From Pyxidicoccus xibeiensis (GTDB lineage Bacteria > Myxococcota > Myxococcia > Myxococcales > Myxococcaceae): DNA of 64,000 nucleotides. Both the position numbers and the translations under genes were made by a program. This document shows positions 51,731 to 61,571 of this stretch, in pieces. Every line of letters starts with the position of its first letter. The first letter of the stretch is position 1. Below the pieces are notes generated by a model. The model ran no database searches and was not told the DNA's origin. It saw only the letters and a program-made list of their open reading frames with translations. The DNA lies in assembly GCF_024198175.1 (NCBI RefSeq), contig NZ_JAJVKV010000002.1, forward strand, positions 496,001-560,000, in the 5' to 3' direction.

Positions 51731-52750
51731 TCAGCCGCCGATGCCCATCATGGTCAGCAGGGTGGCGCCGTTGCCGGGCTCGGTGAAGCGGTGGCCCTCG
51801 GGCTTGTCGCCCAGCGCGCGGCGGATGGCCACGGCCAGCTCCGTGTCGGTGGCGCCGCCGCGGATGAGCTGGTGCAGCGGGGCCTGCGCGCGTCCACCGA
51901 GGCAGCTGCGCAGGTCGCCGTTGGAGGCCACGCGCACGCGGTTGCAGCCTCCGCAGAAGTTCTGGGTGAGCGGGGAGATGAAGCCCACGCGGCCGCCGGG
52001 GGCGCGCCAGTAGCGCGCGGGGCCGGAGGTGACGGAGGTGGCGGCGTCCGCCGTGTCCTCGGGCTCGGGCTCCAGCGGCAGGCCCGCGGCCCGCAGCCGC
52101 GAGACGAGCTCCGCGGTGGGCACCGGGGTGCCCTGGCCGAAGGGCATCAGCTCGATGAAGCGCGGGGTGATGCCGCGCGCGTGGGCGTACTCCACTAGCG
52201 CCGGCACCTCCGCGTCGTTCACATCGCGCACCACCACGGCGTTGAGCTTGAGCGAGGAGAAGCCCGCCGCGGCCGCCGCGTCGATGCCGCGCAGCACGGC
52301 GGCGAAGTCCCCCTGCTTGGAGATGCGCCGGAACGTCTCCGGGGAGAGCGTGTCCAGGCTGAGGTTGAGCTGGGTGACGCCGGCCTCGCGCAGCGGGACG
52401 GCCAGGGCCGCCAGGTGGCTCGCGTTGGAGGTGATGGCCAGGTGCTGGATGCCGGGCAGCGCGGCGATGCGCCGGGAGACTTCGAGGATGTCGGGGCGGA
52501 TCAGCGGCTCGCCGCCGGTGAGGCGCACGCGGCGGATGCCCATGCTCGCGAAGACGGAGGTGATGCGCTCCAGCTCCGCCGCGTCGAGCAGGTCCTTCTT
52601 GCCGCCCCAGGACGCCGGCGAGCAGTAGGTGCAGCGGAAGTTGCAGCGGTCCGTGATGCTCAGCCGCAGGTACGTCATCCGCCGCCCCTGGGCATCGAGC
52701 AGGGGCGGGGCGAGCGGACTCGTCGGGGGCTGGGAAGTGGCGGCGGTCAT
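51731..52750 (-). CDS. moaA: GTP 3',8-cyclase MoaA
   Basis: A 339-residue radical SAM enzyme for the first step of molybdenum cofactor synthesis. The N-terminal cluster motif is CNFRCTYC (Cys36, 40, 43), LTGGEPLIRPD follows, and the C-terminal cluster uses CGGC and a third cysteine 13 residues later (CX2CX13C). The protein ends with the Gly-Gly tail that MoaA needs. The ATG at 52750 or the GTG just before it (52753) may be the start. No other moa genes are nearby. Confidence 0.95.
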   Translation of the reverse strand: MTAATSQPPTSPLAPPLLDAQGRRMTYLRLSITDRCNFRCTYCSPASWGGKKDLLDAAELERITSVFASMGIRRVRLTGGEPLIRPDILEVSRRIAALPGIQHLAITSNASHLAALAVPLREAGVTQLNLSLDTLSPETFRRISKQGDFAAVLRGIDAAAAAGFSSLKLNAVVVRDVNDAEVPALVEYAHARGITPRFIELMPFGQGTPVPTAELVSRLRAAGLPLEPEPEDTADAATSVTSGPARYWRAPGGRVGFISPLTQNFCGGCNRVRVASNGDLRSCLGGRAQAPLHQLIRGGATDTELAVAIRRALGDKPEGHRFTEPGNGATLLTMMGIGG

Positions 52751-52810
52751 CACGGAAGTCCCGTCCTCATAACAGCCACGTCCCGGCCAATCATCACTGT
52801 CTCGCGCGCT

Positions 52811-54052
52811 TCAGCCCTCGCTGCCCGTTGCCGAACGGATCACCGCGACCTTGACCTCGGTGGGCTCGGGCGCGGAGGTGCTCCGGCTGGGAGCGGGGGC
52901 GTCGGCGTCGTCGTCCAGGTCGGTGAGGCGGGCCAGCTCGGCCTCGGCCTCGGAGGCCTCGGCTTCCGCCTGGGGAAGCTGCAGCTTCTTCAGCTTCATC
53001 TCCTCCTTGATGCGGATGAGGCCTTCCTCGCCGATGTCCAGGAACGCGCGGACGACCTCGGGGTCGAACTGCGTGTTGGCGCAGCGGCGGATCTCCTGGA
53101 TGGCGTTGGCGAACGAGGTGCCCTTGCGGTACGGGCGGTCGCTCGTCATCGCGTCCAGCGTGTCCGCCACGGCGAAGATGCGCGCGCCGATGTGGATTTC
53201 GTGCCGCTGCAGGTTGCGCGGGTAGCCGGCGCCGTCCCACCGCTCCTGGTGCGACAGGACGATGGAGGCGGGCGTGTCCAGGAAGGGGATGTTCTGGATC
53301 ATCTGGAAGCCAATCTCCGGATGCTTCCGCATCTCCATCCACTCGTCCGGAGTGAGCTTGCCCGGCTTGAGCAGCACCGCGTCCGGCACGCCAATCTTGC
53401 CGATGTCGTGCAGGAGCGCGCCGCGGCCAATCTCCTCCAGTTCCTTGCTCTGGATGCCCATGCGCTGGGCAATGGCCGTGGTGTAGCTGACCACGCGCTG
53501 CGAGTGGTCGCTGGTCTCGTGCTCGCGCGCGTCCAGGGCGGCCACCAGCGCCAGCAGGGTGTTCTGGTAGGTGTTGGCGATGTCGCGCAGCGCGGCGCGC
53601 AGCTCCGCCGTGCGGTCGCGGACCTTGCGCTCCAGCTTCTTCTGGTAGCGCTTGCGGGCCATCTCGATGCGGCGCTTGGCCAGCGCGCGCTCTATCGCGC
53701 GGATGAGGTCCGTCAGCTTCGGTGGCTTGAGGAGGTAGTCCACCGCGCCGCGCCGCAGGCAGTCCACGGCGGACTCGGTGTCGCCGTAGCCGGTGAGCAT
53801 GATGACCGAGGTGTCCGGGAGCCGCTCGCGCAGGTTCTCCAGGAGCCACAGGCCGTCTTTGCCCGGCATCTTCATGTCGCTGATGACGAGCGGGGTGTCC
53901 TCCTCGCCGGCGACGTCGAGCGCCATCTCGGCACCACTCGCGACGACACAGTTGTAGCCCTCCTCCCGAAGGAGGACGGAGATGACGTCGCGGACGGAGT
54001 CGTCATCATCGACGATGAGGATTCTGGGTGGGGCAGGGGGGATGGCTTCCAC
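52811..54052 (-). CDS. response regulator with HD-GYP output
   Basis: A 413-residue cytoplasmic protein. Receiver with Asp59 (LVISDMKMPG), a coiled-coil linker at about 125-165 (KKLERKVRDRTAELRAAL) and an HD-GYP phosphodiesterase domain at about 165-340 (LLHDIGKIGVPD and HQERWDGAGYPRNL). The GYP triplet is intact, so cyclic-di-GMP hydrolysis is expected. The C-terminal 60 residues are Glu/Ala-rich. The start is uncertain: GTG at 54052 begins just before the receiver but has no good ribosome site, and the frame is open to 54289. The 270 bp up to thiO hold no other gene. Confidence 0.88.
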   Translation of the reverse strand: MEAIPPAPPRILIVDDDDSVRDVISVLLREEGYNCVVASGAEMALDVAGEEDTPLVISDMKMPGKDGLWLLENLRERLPDTSVIMLTGYGDTESAVDCLRRGAVDYLLKPPKLTDLIRAIERALAKRRIEMARKRYQKKLERKVRDRTAELRAALRDIANTYQNTLLALVAALDAREHETSDHSQRVVSYTTAIAQRMGIQSKELEEIGRGALLHDIGKIGVPDAVLLKPGKLTPDEWMEMRKHPEIGFQMIQNIPFLDTPASIVLSHQERWDGAGYPRNLQRHEIHIGARIFAVADTLDAMTSDRPYRKGTSFANAIQEIRRCANTQFDPEVVRAFLDIGEEGLIRIKEEMKLKKLQLPQAEAEASEAEAELARLTDLDDDADAPAPSRSTSAPEPTEVKVAVIRSATGSEG

Positions 54053-54322
54053 GGCGGCCGATTCTAGAGGTTTCCGGGTTTCAATGGCGAACGAGTGAGA
54101 GAAATTACCACCTTCCTGCGTTTGCCGGTTGATCGTCCAGCGGACATGGGGGGTGGCCATCCCCGGGCGGCGGGGAGGGGGACCAGGCGCGGAATGAACG
54201 TTCCTTCCGAGGGAGACCGTCCCGGAGGGGCTGCTCGCCCGGCTGGGGTACGACAGGACGGGCGGGCCCCACCCGGGTGCGCTGTGCACCCGGCGTGCGA
54301 GGGAGCCGGCACGTCCGAGGGG

Positions 54323-55441
54323 TCAGCCGTGGGCCCGTGCGGAGGGCCGGTCATACCGGAAGGCGGCCAGGTCCATGGTGGGCTTCTGTCCGAGCACCGC
54401 CTGGGTCACCAGCTTCGCGGTGATGGGGGCCAGGAGGATGCCGTTGCGGAAGTGGCCGGTGGCCAGGAAGAGGCCGGGCACCGGGCCCTCGCCGAGATAG
54501 GGGCGGTGGTCCTCGGTCCAGGGCCGGAAGCCCGCCCACGTCTCCACCACGGGCGCGGAGGCCAGCTCCGGGCACAGCTCCAGGGTCATCTCGAGGATGC
54601 GGGCCAGCCCCGCCGCCGTCACCTGCTTGTCGAAGCCCACCAGCTCCATGGTGCTGCCGGCGATGATGCGCCCGTCCGCGCGCGGCACGAGGTAGCCCTT
54701 CTCCGAGGTGAGGATGCGCTCCAGCAGGGGCAGCCGCGTCTGGAACTGCACCATCTGCCCGCGCGCGGGGCGCACGGCCTTCGCCTCGACGCCAGCGCCC
54801 TGCACCAGCGCGGACCAGGAGCCCGCGGCGAGGACGACGGCGTCCGCGCGCAGCACCTCTCCGTCCAGGTCCACGCCCACCGCGCGGCCCTGCTCGTGCA
54901 CCACGCCGCGCACGTAGCCGCTCCGGAACTCCGCGCCCACGCGGGCGGCGGCCATGGTGAGCGCGCGCACCAGGAGCCGGTTGTCCACCTGGTGGTCGTC
55001 GGGGAACCACGCGGCGGCGAGCGCCTTCGGGGACAGCCGGGGCTCCATCGCCCGGGCGCCCGCGCCATCCAGCAGCTCCGCGCGCAGGCCCTCTCCGCGC
55101 TGCCAGATGACGGTGGAGTCCAGGTGGTGCACGTCCGCCTCGCTGAAGGCCACCTTGAGGACGCCGCAGGGGCGGTAGGCCACGTCCACGCCGGTCAGCT
55201 CCTTCAGCTCGGCGGCGAAGGCGGGGTAGAGCGCCCGGCTGCGCAGGCACAGCTCCAGGAAGGGGCCCGGCCCGTCGGACTCCATCTGCGGGGCGAGGAT
55301 GCCGGCGGCGGCGCTGGAGGCCTCGGCGCCGGGAATCGAGCGCTCGAGCACCGTCACCCGGGCGCCCGCCTGCCGCAGCCGGAGGGCGATGCCGCAGCCC
55401 ATGATGCCCCCACCCACGATGATGACGTCCGAGTGTCGCAT
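54323..55441 (-). CDS. thiO: glycine oxidase ThiO
   Basis: A 372-residue FAD-dependent oxidoreductase of the DAO family. The dinucleotide motif is VIIVGGGIMGCGIAL at the N-terminus. VRPARGQMVQF, YLVPRADGRIIAGSTME and the C-terminal GHFRNGILLAPITAKLV are typical of ThiO. It oxidises glycine to the imine used in thiazole synthesis for thiamine. The ATG at 55441 begins the FAD motif. It is separated from thiC by about 3 kb, has no riboswitch in front, and is divergent from the his operon. Confidence 0.88.
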   Translation of the reverse strand: MRHSDVIIVGGGIMGCGIALRLRQAGARVTVLERSIPGAEASSAAAGILAPQMESDGPGPFLELCLRSRALYPAFAAELKELTGVDVAYRPCGVLKVAFSEADVHHLDSTVIWQRGEGLRAELLDGAGARAMEPRLSPKALAAAWFPDDHQVDNRLLVRALTMAAARVGAEFRSGYVRGVVHEQGRAVGVDLDGEVLRADAVVLAAGSWSALVQGAGVEAKAVRPARGQMVQFQTRLPLLERILTSEKGYLVPRADGRIIAGSTMELVGFDKQVTAAGLARILEMTLELCPELASAPVVETWAGFRPWTEDHRPYLGEGPVPGLFLATGHFRNGILLAPITAKLVTQAVLGQKPTMDLAAFRYDRPSARAHG

Positions 55442-55545
55442 AGGGCCCGTTTCCTGCTCGCTCACCCTCGGGTTTGCAAGCGTCACGAGAGCCCTGACGC
55501 GCGGCGCGATTGACGGCGGGGGGCTTTCTCGTTACTGATGGAGCC

Positions 55546-55641
55546 GTGCTTTCCGCGTTCGTCCATCACCACCATGTGCATCATCCGCTCGGCCCGGACG
55601 GGTTCGATCGACATGCGCATGCCTGGGTGATGAGCCGCTAG
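55546..55641 (+). CDS. hisL: his operon leader peptide
   Basis: A 31-codon ORF beginning with GTG, with a GGAG site 3 nt upstream, encodes a peptide with eight histidines, six of them in the seven codons from 55564 to 55584 (HHHHVHH). It ends with TAG at 55639. It lies 35 bp before an intrinsic terminator and about 125 bp before hisG. This is the design of a his attenuator: low charged histidyl-tRNA stalls the ribosome in the His run. It is too short for normal gene finding. Confidence 0.92.
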   Translation: MLSAFVHHHHVHHPLGPDGFDRHAHAWVMSR

Positions 55642-55675
55642 AGCACACCCCACCCGGCAAGAGCCGCAGCGACCG

Positions 55676-55706
55676 AAGGCCCGTCCCCCCAGGACGGGCC
55701 TTTTTT
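55676..55706 (+). terminator. his operon attenuator terminator
   Basis: A perfect 11-bp stem (AAGGCCCGTCC at 55676-55686, GGACGGGCCTT at 55692-55702) with a 5-nt loop runs into six T. The leader segment GGACGGG at 55596-55602 can pair with the 5' arm (CCCGTCC, 55680-55686) and so prevent the terminator. CGTCC at 55560-55564, within the leader just before the His run, can pair with the same GGACG. A ribosome stalled on the His codons would hide that site and free the antiterminator. Confidence 0.9.
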
Positions 55707-55766
55707 CGTTTCCGCGCACCCCCACCGTTCCCCCGCAGCCCCCTCGCAGCCCCCAAAGGCCCACCC

Positions 55767-56627
55767 ATGCTGCTGAAGATCGCCCTGCCCAACAAAGGTC
55801 GCCTCTCCGAAGAGGTGCGCGAGCTGTTCAACGATGCGGGCCTGGAGGTCCGCGCCCGAGGCGAGCGAGCCCTCACCGCGTCGCTGGGCGGCGAGTTCGA
55901 AGCCATCTTCGTCCGCGCGCAGGACATCCCCGAGTTCGTCGCGGACGGCGCGGCGCACGCGGGCGTCACCGGCTGGGACCTGGTCAACGAGGCCGGGCGC
56001 GAGCTGGAGCCGCTGATGGACCTGGAGTTCGGCAGGTGCCGGCTGGTGGTGGCCGCCCGCGAGGAGAGTGGCCTCACCAGCGCGGACGACGTGAAGGACG
56101 GCAGCCGCGTGGCCTCCTGCTTCCCCCGGCTGACGCAGAAGTTCTTCGCGCAGCGTGGGCAGCGGGTCACCGTGGTACCGGTGTCGGGCGCGGCGGAGAT
56201 TGCGCCCCACCTGGGCATCGCGGACATCGTGGTGGACCTGACGTCCACCGGCTCCACGCTGAAGATGAACGGCCTGCGCGAGGTGGCCACGGTGCTGGAG
56301 TCCAGCGCGCGACTGGTGGCCTGCAAGGGCAACGTCCCGGAGGCGCAGCGGAAGCTGGACGAGCTGAAGCTGGCGCTGGGCTCGGTGCTGGCGGCGCGCG
56401 GCAAGCGTTACCTCATGGCCAACGTGCCGAAGAAGGCGCTGCAGCAGGTGCGCGAGGTGCTGCCGGGCCTCAACGGCCCCACGGTGGTGGACGTGCTGGA
56501 CGGCGGCAACTTCGTGGCGGTGCACGCGGTGGTGCCCGCGAAGACCATCTACCGCACCATCAACGCGCTGAAGGCCCTGGGGTGCGAGGGCATCCTGGTC
56601 ACCCGTATCGAAAGGCTGATGGCGTGA
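55767..56627 (+). CDS. hisG: ATP phosphoribosyltransferase HisG (long form)
   Basis: A 286-residue enzyme for the first, committed step: ATP plus PRPP to phosphoribosyl-ATP. The PRPP site is DLTSTGSTLKMNGLREV near residue 157. The C-terminal extra domain (about 215-286) that binds histidine for feedback is present, which fits the absence of hisZ. It follows the attenuator and heads a nine-gene operon. The stop overlaps the hisD start (TGATG at 56625). Confidence 0.96.
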   Translation: MLLKIALPNKGRLSEEVRELFNDAGLEVRARGERALTASLGGEFEAIFVRAQDIPEFVADGAAHAGVTGWDLVNEAGRELEPLMDLEFGRCRLVVAAREESGLTSADDVKDGSRVASCFPRLTQKFFAQRGQRVTVVPVSGAAEIAPHLGIADIVVDLTSTGSTLKMNGLREVATVLESSARLVACKGNVPEAQRKLDELKLALGSVLAARGKRYLMANVPKKALQQVREVLPGLNGPTVVDVLDGGNFVAVHAVVPAKTIYRTINALKALGCEGILVTRIERLMA

Positions 56628-57937
56628 TGGACACCCTGACTTCTTCCATCCTCAGGTACCGCGGCCCGCTGTCGGAGCTGGCTCCGGAGGACCTCCGCCG
56701 GCTGCTGGACCGGGTGGGCGGCTCCGATGCGCGAGTGGCCCTGCGCGTGAGCGAGCTCATCGCCCGCGTGCGCAGCGACGGCGACCGGGCGCTCTTCGAG
56801 ATGGCGCGCCAGTTCGACCGCGTGGAGCTGACGGCGCTGGAGGTGCCCATGGCCCGGTGCCAGGCCGCACTGGCCGCGCTGGAGCCCGGCCTGCGCGAGG
56901 CCCTGGCCCGTGCGGCGCGCAACATCGCCCGGGCCCATGCCGCGCAGAAGCCGCGCGCGGTGGAGGTCGAGACGGAGCCGGGCGTGCTGGTGGGGCGGCG
57001 GCCGGACCCGCTGGGCTGCGTGGGGGTGTACGCGCCGGGCGGCCGGGCGGTGTACCCCAGCAGCGTGCTGATGGGCGTGGTGCCCGCGAAGGTGGCGGGC
57101 GTGGGCCAGGTCATCGTCTGCTCGCCGCCGGGGCCGGACGGCCTGCCCCACGCGAGCGTGATGGCGGCGGCGGCGCTGGCCGGAGCGGACCGCGTCTTCG
57201 CGCTGGGCGGCGCGGGCGCGGTGGCGGCCATGGCGTACGGGACGGAGAGCGTGCCCCGGGTGGACCGCATCGTCGGGCCGGGCAACGCGTACGTGGCGGA
57301 GGCGAAGCTCCAGGTGGTGGGCTCGGTGGCCATCGAAGCGCCCGCCGGGCCGAGCGAAATCCTGGTGATTGCCGACGGCACGGCCAACCCGGAGGCGGTG
57401 GCGCGGGAGATGCTGGCCCAGGCCGAGCACGACCCGGAGGCCGCGTGCGTGACGCTGGCGCTGGGCGAGGCGCTGGCGGACACGATCGCCGCCGCGGTGG
57501 AGCGACTGGCGGAGGGGGCGAAGCGCTGGGAAATCGTCACCTCGGCGCTGGGCTCGCGGGGCGCGGTGCTGAGCGTGCAGTCGCTGGAGGAGGCCTGGCC
57601 CTTCGTGTCGGACTTCGCGCCGGAGCACCTGCTGCTGGCCACCGCGTCGCCGCAGGCGGACCTGGAGCGCGTGCGCAACGCGGGCACCGTGTTCCTGGGG
57701 GAGCGCTCCTCGGTGGCGTACGGCGACTACATGACGGGCTCCAACCACGTGCTGCCCACGGCGGGCCTGGCGCGGGCGTACTCGGGGCTCAACCTGCTCG
57801 ACTTCTACCGGTGGACGACCTACCAGCGGGTGGAGCGTCAGGCGGCGGCGGGCCTGGCCGAGGACGTGGGCCTGCTCGCGGACAGCGAGGGCCTGTTCGC
57901 CCACGCGGACGCGGCGCGCGCCTGGAGGCGCCCGTGA
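56627..57937 (+). CDS. hisD: histidinol dehydrogenase HisD
   Basis: A 436-residue zinc enzyme that carries out the last two oxidations, histidinol to histidine. GCVGVYAPGGRAVYPSSVLM, RIVGPGNAYVAEAK, EAPAGPSEI and the QAEHDPEA segment with zinc and catalytic residues are all present, as is the ending YGDYMTGSNHVLPT. It overlaps hisG by 1 bp and hisC by 4 bp (GTGA). Confidence 0.97.
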   Translation: MDTLTSSILRYRGPLSELAPEDLRRLLDRVGGSDARVALRVSELIARVRSDGDRALFEMARQFDRVELTALEVPMARCQAALAALEPGLREALARAARNIARAHAAQKPRAVEVETEPGVLVGRRPDPLGCVGVYAPGGRAVYPSSVLMGVVPAKVAGVGQVIVCSPPGPDGLPHASVMAAAALAGADRVFALGGAGAVAAMAYGTESVPRVDRIVGPGNAYVAEAKLQVVGSVAIEAPAGPSEILVIADGTANPEAVAREMLAQAEHDPEAACVTLALGEALADTIAAAVERLAEGAKRWEIVTSALGSRGAVLSVQSLEEAWPFVSDFAPEHLLLATASPQADLERVRNAGTVFLGERSSVAYGDYMTGSNHVLPTAGLARAYSGLNLLDFYRWTTYQRVERQAAAGLAEDVGLLADSEGLFAHADAARAWRRP

Positions 57938-58974
57938 TTCCCACCCGTGCGTCGTATCGGGACATCCCCCTCTACAAGCCGGCGAAGAAGCCGTGCCGGG
58001 TGGACCTGAGCGACAACACCAACCTCTTCGGCATTCCTCCCGCCGCCGGGCGCGTGCTGCGCGAGGCCTCCACGCGGCTGGTGACGCACTACCCCGCGGG
58101 CTACTCGCCGGAGCTGCGCAAGGCGGTGGCCGCATATGCCGGGGTGGCGCCGGAGGCGGTGACGACGGGGTGCGGCTCGGACGGCATCATCGACAGCGCC
58201 ATCCGGGCCTTCCTGGAGCCGGGCGACGTGCTCGGCTTCATGGACCCCACCTTCGTCATGGTGCCGCTGTACTCGAAGATGAACGGGGTGAAGGCCGCGC
58301 CGGTGCCGCTGCGCGCGGACTTCGACGTGGACGCGGACGCGCTGCTGGCCACCGGGGCGAAGGTCCTCTACCTGTGCGCTCCCAACAACCCCACCGGCAC
58401 GGCGCTGTCGCGCGCGGCGGTGGAGCGAATCGTGGAGAAGGCCCCCGGCATCGTCATCCTCGACGAGGCCTATGCGGACTTCGCGTCCGGGCCGGGCTTC
58501 CTGGACCTGGCGCGCACGCGGCCCAACGTGCTGGTGACGCGCACCTTCTCCAAGGCCTTCGGCATGGCGGGCATGCGGGTGGGCTGGGCGGTGGGCGCCC
58601 CGGCGCTGGTGGCCGAGGTGGAGAAGGCCCGGGGCCCGTACATGCTCACCGCGCTGGCGGAGGCCATGGCCTCCGCGGTGCTCACCGAGGACACAGGCTG
58701 GGTGAAGGCCCGCGCGGCGGAGGCGGTGGCGAACCGCGAGCGGCTGCGCGGCGAGCTGGAGGCGCTGGGGCTGAAGGCGCTCCCCTCGGAAGCCAACTTC
58801 CTGATGGTGCCCCTGCCGGGCGCGCCGAAGGTGGCGGAGCGGATGCGGGAGCGGGACGTGAATGTGCGGGCCTTCCAGGGGTTGACCGGGGTGGGGGACG
58901 CCCTCCGGATTGGCAGTGGACCCTGGCCCCTCTTGGAAGCGGCGCTGGTGGCGCTGCGGGAGTCACTGCGATGA
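57934..58974 (+). CDS. hisC: histidinol-phosphate aminotransferase HisC
   Basis: A 346-residue PLP enzyme, fold type I. The N-terminal NTNLFGIPP block, the YLCAPNNPTG segment, ILDEAYADF and the PLP lysine in RTFSKAFGMAGMRVG are clear. It starts with GTG overlapping the hisD stop, and its stop overlaps hisH (ATGA). It converts imidazole-acetol phosphate to histidinol phosphate. Confidence 0.95.
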   Translation: MIPTRASYRDIPLYKPAKKPCRVDLSDNTNLFGIPPAAGRVLREASTRLVTHYPAGYSPELRKAVAAYAGVAPEAVTTGCGSDGIIDSAIRAFLEPGDVLGFMDPTFVMVPLYSKMNGVKAAPVPLRADFDVDADALLATGAKVLYLCAPNNPTGTALSRAAVERIVEKAPGIVILDEAYADFASGPGFLDLARTRPNVLVTRTFSKAFGMAGMRVGWAVGAPALVAEVEKARGPYMLTALAEAMASAVLTEDTGWVKARAAEAVANRERLRGELEALGLKALPSEANFLMVPLPGAPKVAERMRERDVNVRAFQGLTGVGDALRIGSGPWPLLEAALVALRESLR

Positions 58975-59564
58975 GAGTCACCCTGTTCGACTACGGCGCC
59001 GGCAACCTGCACTCGCTGGCCAAGGCGCTGGCGACGGCGGACGGCGTGGAGGTGCGCGTGCAGGAGGACCCGGTGCGCGCGCTGGACACGGACGTGCTGG
59101 TGCTGCCCGGCGTGGGAGCCTTCGGCGCGTCGGCGGCGCGGCTGGAGCCGGGGCGCCAGGCCATGCGCGAGGCGCTGGAGCGCGGCCTGCCGTGCCTGGG
59201 CATCTGCCTGGGCATGCAGCTGCTCTTCGACGGCAGCGACGAGGGCGGAGGCCGGGGGCTGGGCTTCTTCTCCGGCCAGGTGACGCGGCTGACGGCGCGC
59301 CGGGTGCCGCAGATTGGCTGGAACAGCGTGGAGGAGGACCGCACGCTGACGGGCGCGAAGCTGGACTCCGTGTACTACGCGCACAGCTTCGTCTGCCGCG
59401 CGACCGATGCTTCCGTCGTCACGGGCTGGACGACGCACGAGAGCGACCGCTTCCCGGCCGCGGTGCGGCGGGGGAAGGTGGTGGGCGTGCAGTTCCACCC
59501 GGAGAAGTCGTCCGAGGCGGGCGTGCGCTTCGTCCGGGCCTTCCTGAAGGAGGTGGCGCCGTGA
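58971..59564 (+). CDS. hisH: imidazole glycerol phosphate synthase glutaminase subunit HisH
   Basis: A 197-residue class I glutamine amidotransferase that supplies ammonia to HisF. The nucleophile is Cys79 (GICLGMQLLF); the His-Glu pair lies in VQFHPEKSSEAG near residue 180. The oxyanion-strand segment LPGVGAFGAS is conserved. It is placed between hisC and hisA with 4-bp overlaps on both sides; its partner hisF is four genes further on. Confidence 0.96.
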   Translation: MRVTLFDYGAGNLHSLAKALATADGVEVRVQEDPVRALDTDVLVLPGVGAFGASAARLEPGRQAMREALERGLPCLGICLGMQLLFDGSDEGGGRGLGFFSGQVTRLTARRVPQIGWNSVEEDRTLTGAKLDSVYYAHSFVCRATDASVVTGWTTHESDRFPAAVRRGKVVGVQFHPEKSSEAGVRFVRAFLKEVAP

Positions 59565-60277
59565 TTGCCATTCCGGCCATCGACCTCCGCGAGGGCGCGT
59601 GCGTGCAACTGGTGGGCGGCTCCTACGACGCGGAGAAGGTGCGGGTGAACGACCCGCTGGACGCGCTGAAGCAGTGGAGGAGCCACGGCTTCCGGACGTT
59701 CCATGTGGTGGACCTGGACGCCGCGCTGGGCAAGGGCTCCAACGCGGACGCCATCTTCCGGCTGACCTCGCTGGAGCGGGGGCTCACCTTCACGGTGGGC
59801 GGTGGCGTGCGCGACTCGGACCGGGTGGAGGCGGTGCTCGAAGGGGGCGCTTCGTCCGTGGTGGTGGGCACGCGCGCGATTGAAGACACGGCGTGGCTGG
59901 CGGAGGTGTCGGGCCGCTTCCCGGGCCGGGTGGTGGTGGCGGCGGACGTGAAGGGGCGCGAGGTGGTGACGCGCGGGTGGACGGCGGGCAGCGCGCGGGA
60001 CATCCGCGACGTGCTCGCGGCGCTGGAGCCCCTGCCGCTGGCGGGGCTGCTGGTGACGGCGGTGCACAAGGAGGGACAGCTGTCGGGCGTGGACCTGCCG
60101 CTGATGCAGGAGGTGGCGCGCACCAGCCGCCACCGGCTCTACGCCTCGGGCGGGGTGACGACGCTGGAGGACCTTCGCGCGCTGGCCGAGGCGGGCGCGT
60201 ACGGGGCGGTCATTGGCATGGCGCTTTACACGGGCAGGCTGGATGCGCGCGCGGTCGCGCGGGAGTTCGCGGGATGA
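59561..60277 (+). CDS. hisA: ProFAR isomerase HisA
   Basis: A 238-residue half-barrel-duplicated enzyme that opens the aminoaldose ring of ProFAR. The catalytic Asp8 lies in IPAIDLREG and the second Asp in [11 protein letters not shown]; phosphate loops are TVGGGVRD and [12 protein letters not shown]. Start is GTG, overlapping hisH by 4 bp. The paralog hisF follows two genes later. Confidence 0.96.
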   Translation: MIAIPAIDLREGACVQLVGGSYDAEKVRVNDPLDALKQWRSHGFRTFHVVDLDAALGKGSNADAIFRLTSLERGLTFTVGGGVRDSDRVEAVLEGGASSVVVGTRAIEDTAWLAEVSGRFPGRVVVAADVKGREVVTRGWTAGSARDIRDVLAALEPLPLAGLLVTAVHKEGQLSGVDLPLMQEVARTSRHRLYASGGVTTLEDLRALAEAGAYGAVIGMALYTGRLDARAVAREFAG

Positions 60278-60810
60278 CCACCGTCACTCGAGAGACGAAA
60301 GAGACGAAGATCCACGTCGAGCTGGCCCTCGGCAAGGGCGTCACGCAGGTGGACACGGGCCTGAAGTTCTTCGACCACATGCTGGCCACCTTCGCGCGCT
60401 ACGCAGGGTTGGACATGAAGCTGCACGCGCGGGGAGACCTCACGCACCACCTGATGGAGGACGTGGCGATTACGCTGGGCACGGCGGTGCAGCGGGTGAT
60501 TCCCGCCACGGCGGCGCGCTTCGCGGAGCGGACCATCCCCATGGACGACGCGCTGGTGCAGGCGTGCCTGGATGCGGGCGGGCGCTTCTACTACCAGGGC
60601 CCGCTGAAGAACCGGCTCTACGAGCACTGGATGCGCTCGTTCAGCGAGCACGCGAAGGTGACGCTGCACCTGCGGGTGCTGCGCGGCAAGGACAGCCACC
60701 ACGCGACGGAGGCCGCCTTCAAGGCGCTGGGCCTCGCGCTGCGGGACGCCATGGTGGACTCGGGCACGGTGTTCAGCATGAAGGGCTCTGTCGCCCTGGA
60801 GGTGAAGTGA
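60274..60810 (+). CDS. hisB: imidazoleglycerol-phosphate dehydratase HisB
   Basis: A 178-residue monofunctional dehydratase. Metal-binding histidines are in [21 protein letters not shown] and [14 protein letters not shown]. The second motif reads THHLMED instead of the common HHTVED form; the His residues are kept, so it should be active. There is no phosphatase domain, in agreement with the separate hisN gene downstream. Confidence 0.94.
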   Translation: MTTVTRETKETKIHVELALGKGVTQVDTGLKFFDHMLATFARYAGLDMKLHARGDLTHHLMEDVAITLGTAVQRVIPATAARFAERTIPMDDALVQACLDAGGRFYYQGPLKNRLYEHWMRSFSEHAKVTLHLRVLRGKDSHHATEAAFKALGLALRDAMVDSGTVFSMKGSVALEVK

Positions 60811-61571
60811 TGCTCACCCGGCGACTCATCGTCTGCCTGGACGTGAAGGGCGGGCGCGTGGTGAAGGGCGTGCAGTTCGAGGGCCTGCGCGACGTGGGCG
60901 ACCCGGTGGAGTTGGCCCGGCGCTACGAGCAGGAGGGCGCGGACGAGGTGACGTTCCTGGACATCTCCGCCAGCGCCGAGGAGCGCGGCACCCTGTGGGA
61001 CCTGGTGCAGCGCACCGCGGAACGACTGTTCATTCCGCTCACCGTGGGCGGCGGCGTGCGCACGGTGGACGACGTGGGCCGGGCGCTGCGGGCGGGCGCG
61101 GACAAGGTGAGCATCAACTCGGCGGCGGTGGCCAACCCCGCGCTCCTGACGGCCTGCGCGGAGCGCTTCGGCGCGCAGTGCGTGGTGGCCAGCATCGACG
61201 CGAAGCGGGAGGGCGACCGGTGGCGCGTCTATACCCACGGCGGGCGCAAGCCCACGGACCTGGACGCGGTGGCCTGGGCCAGGGACTGCGTGGCGCGCGG
61301 GGCAGGGGAGGTGCTCCTCACCAGCATCGACCGTGACGGGGCGCGCTCCGGCTATGACCTGGAGTTGACGCGGGCCGTGGCGGACGCGGTGGACGTGCCC
61401 GTCATTGCCTCGGGAGGGGCGGGCAGCGCGGCGCACGTGCGGGATGCCCTGACGGGCGGCGGGGCGGACGCGGCGCTGGTGGCGGGCATCCTCCACGACG
61501 GCGTCACCACGGTGGGCGCCATCAAGTCGCTGCTGCGCGAGGGCGGCCTCCACATCCGGAGCGGGACATGA
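60810..61571 (+). CDS. hisF: imidazole glycerol phosphate synthase cyclase subunit HisF
   Basis: A 253-residue TIM barrel. The two catalytic aspartates are at the expected places, Asp11 ([12 protein letters not shown]) and Asp130 (VASIDAKRE). [12 protein letters not shown] and [11 protein letters not shown] bind phosphate. The ATG overlaps the hisB stop by one base (TGATG); a GTG three bases earlier is an alternative. Works with HisH. Confidence 0.97.
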   Translation: MLTRRLIVCLDVKGGRVVKGVQFEGLRDVGDPVELARRYEQEGADEVTFLDISASAEERGTLWDLVQRTAERLFIPLTVGGGVRTVDDVGRALRAGADKVSINSAAVANPALLTACAERFGAQCVVASIDAKREGDRWRVYTHGGRKPTDLDAVAWARDCVARGAGEVLLTSIDRDGARSGYDLELTRAVADAVDVPVIASGGAGSAAHVRDALTGGGADAALVAGILHDGVTTVGAIKSLLREGGLHIRSGT

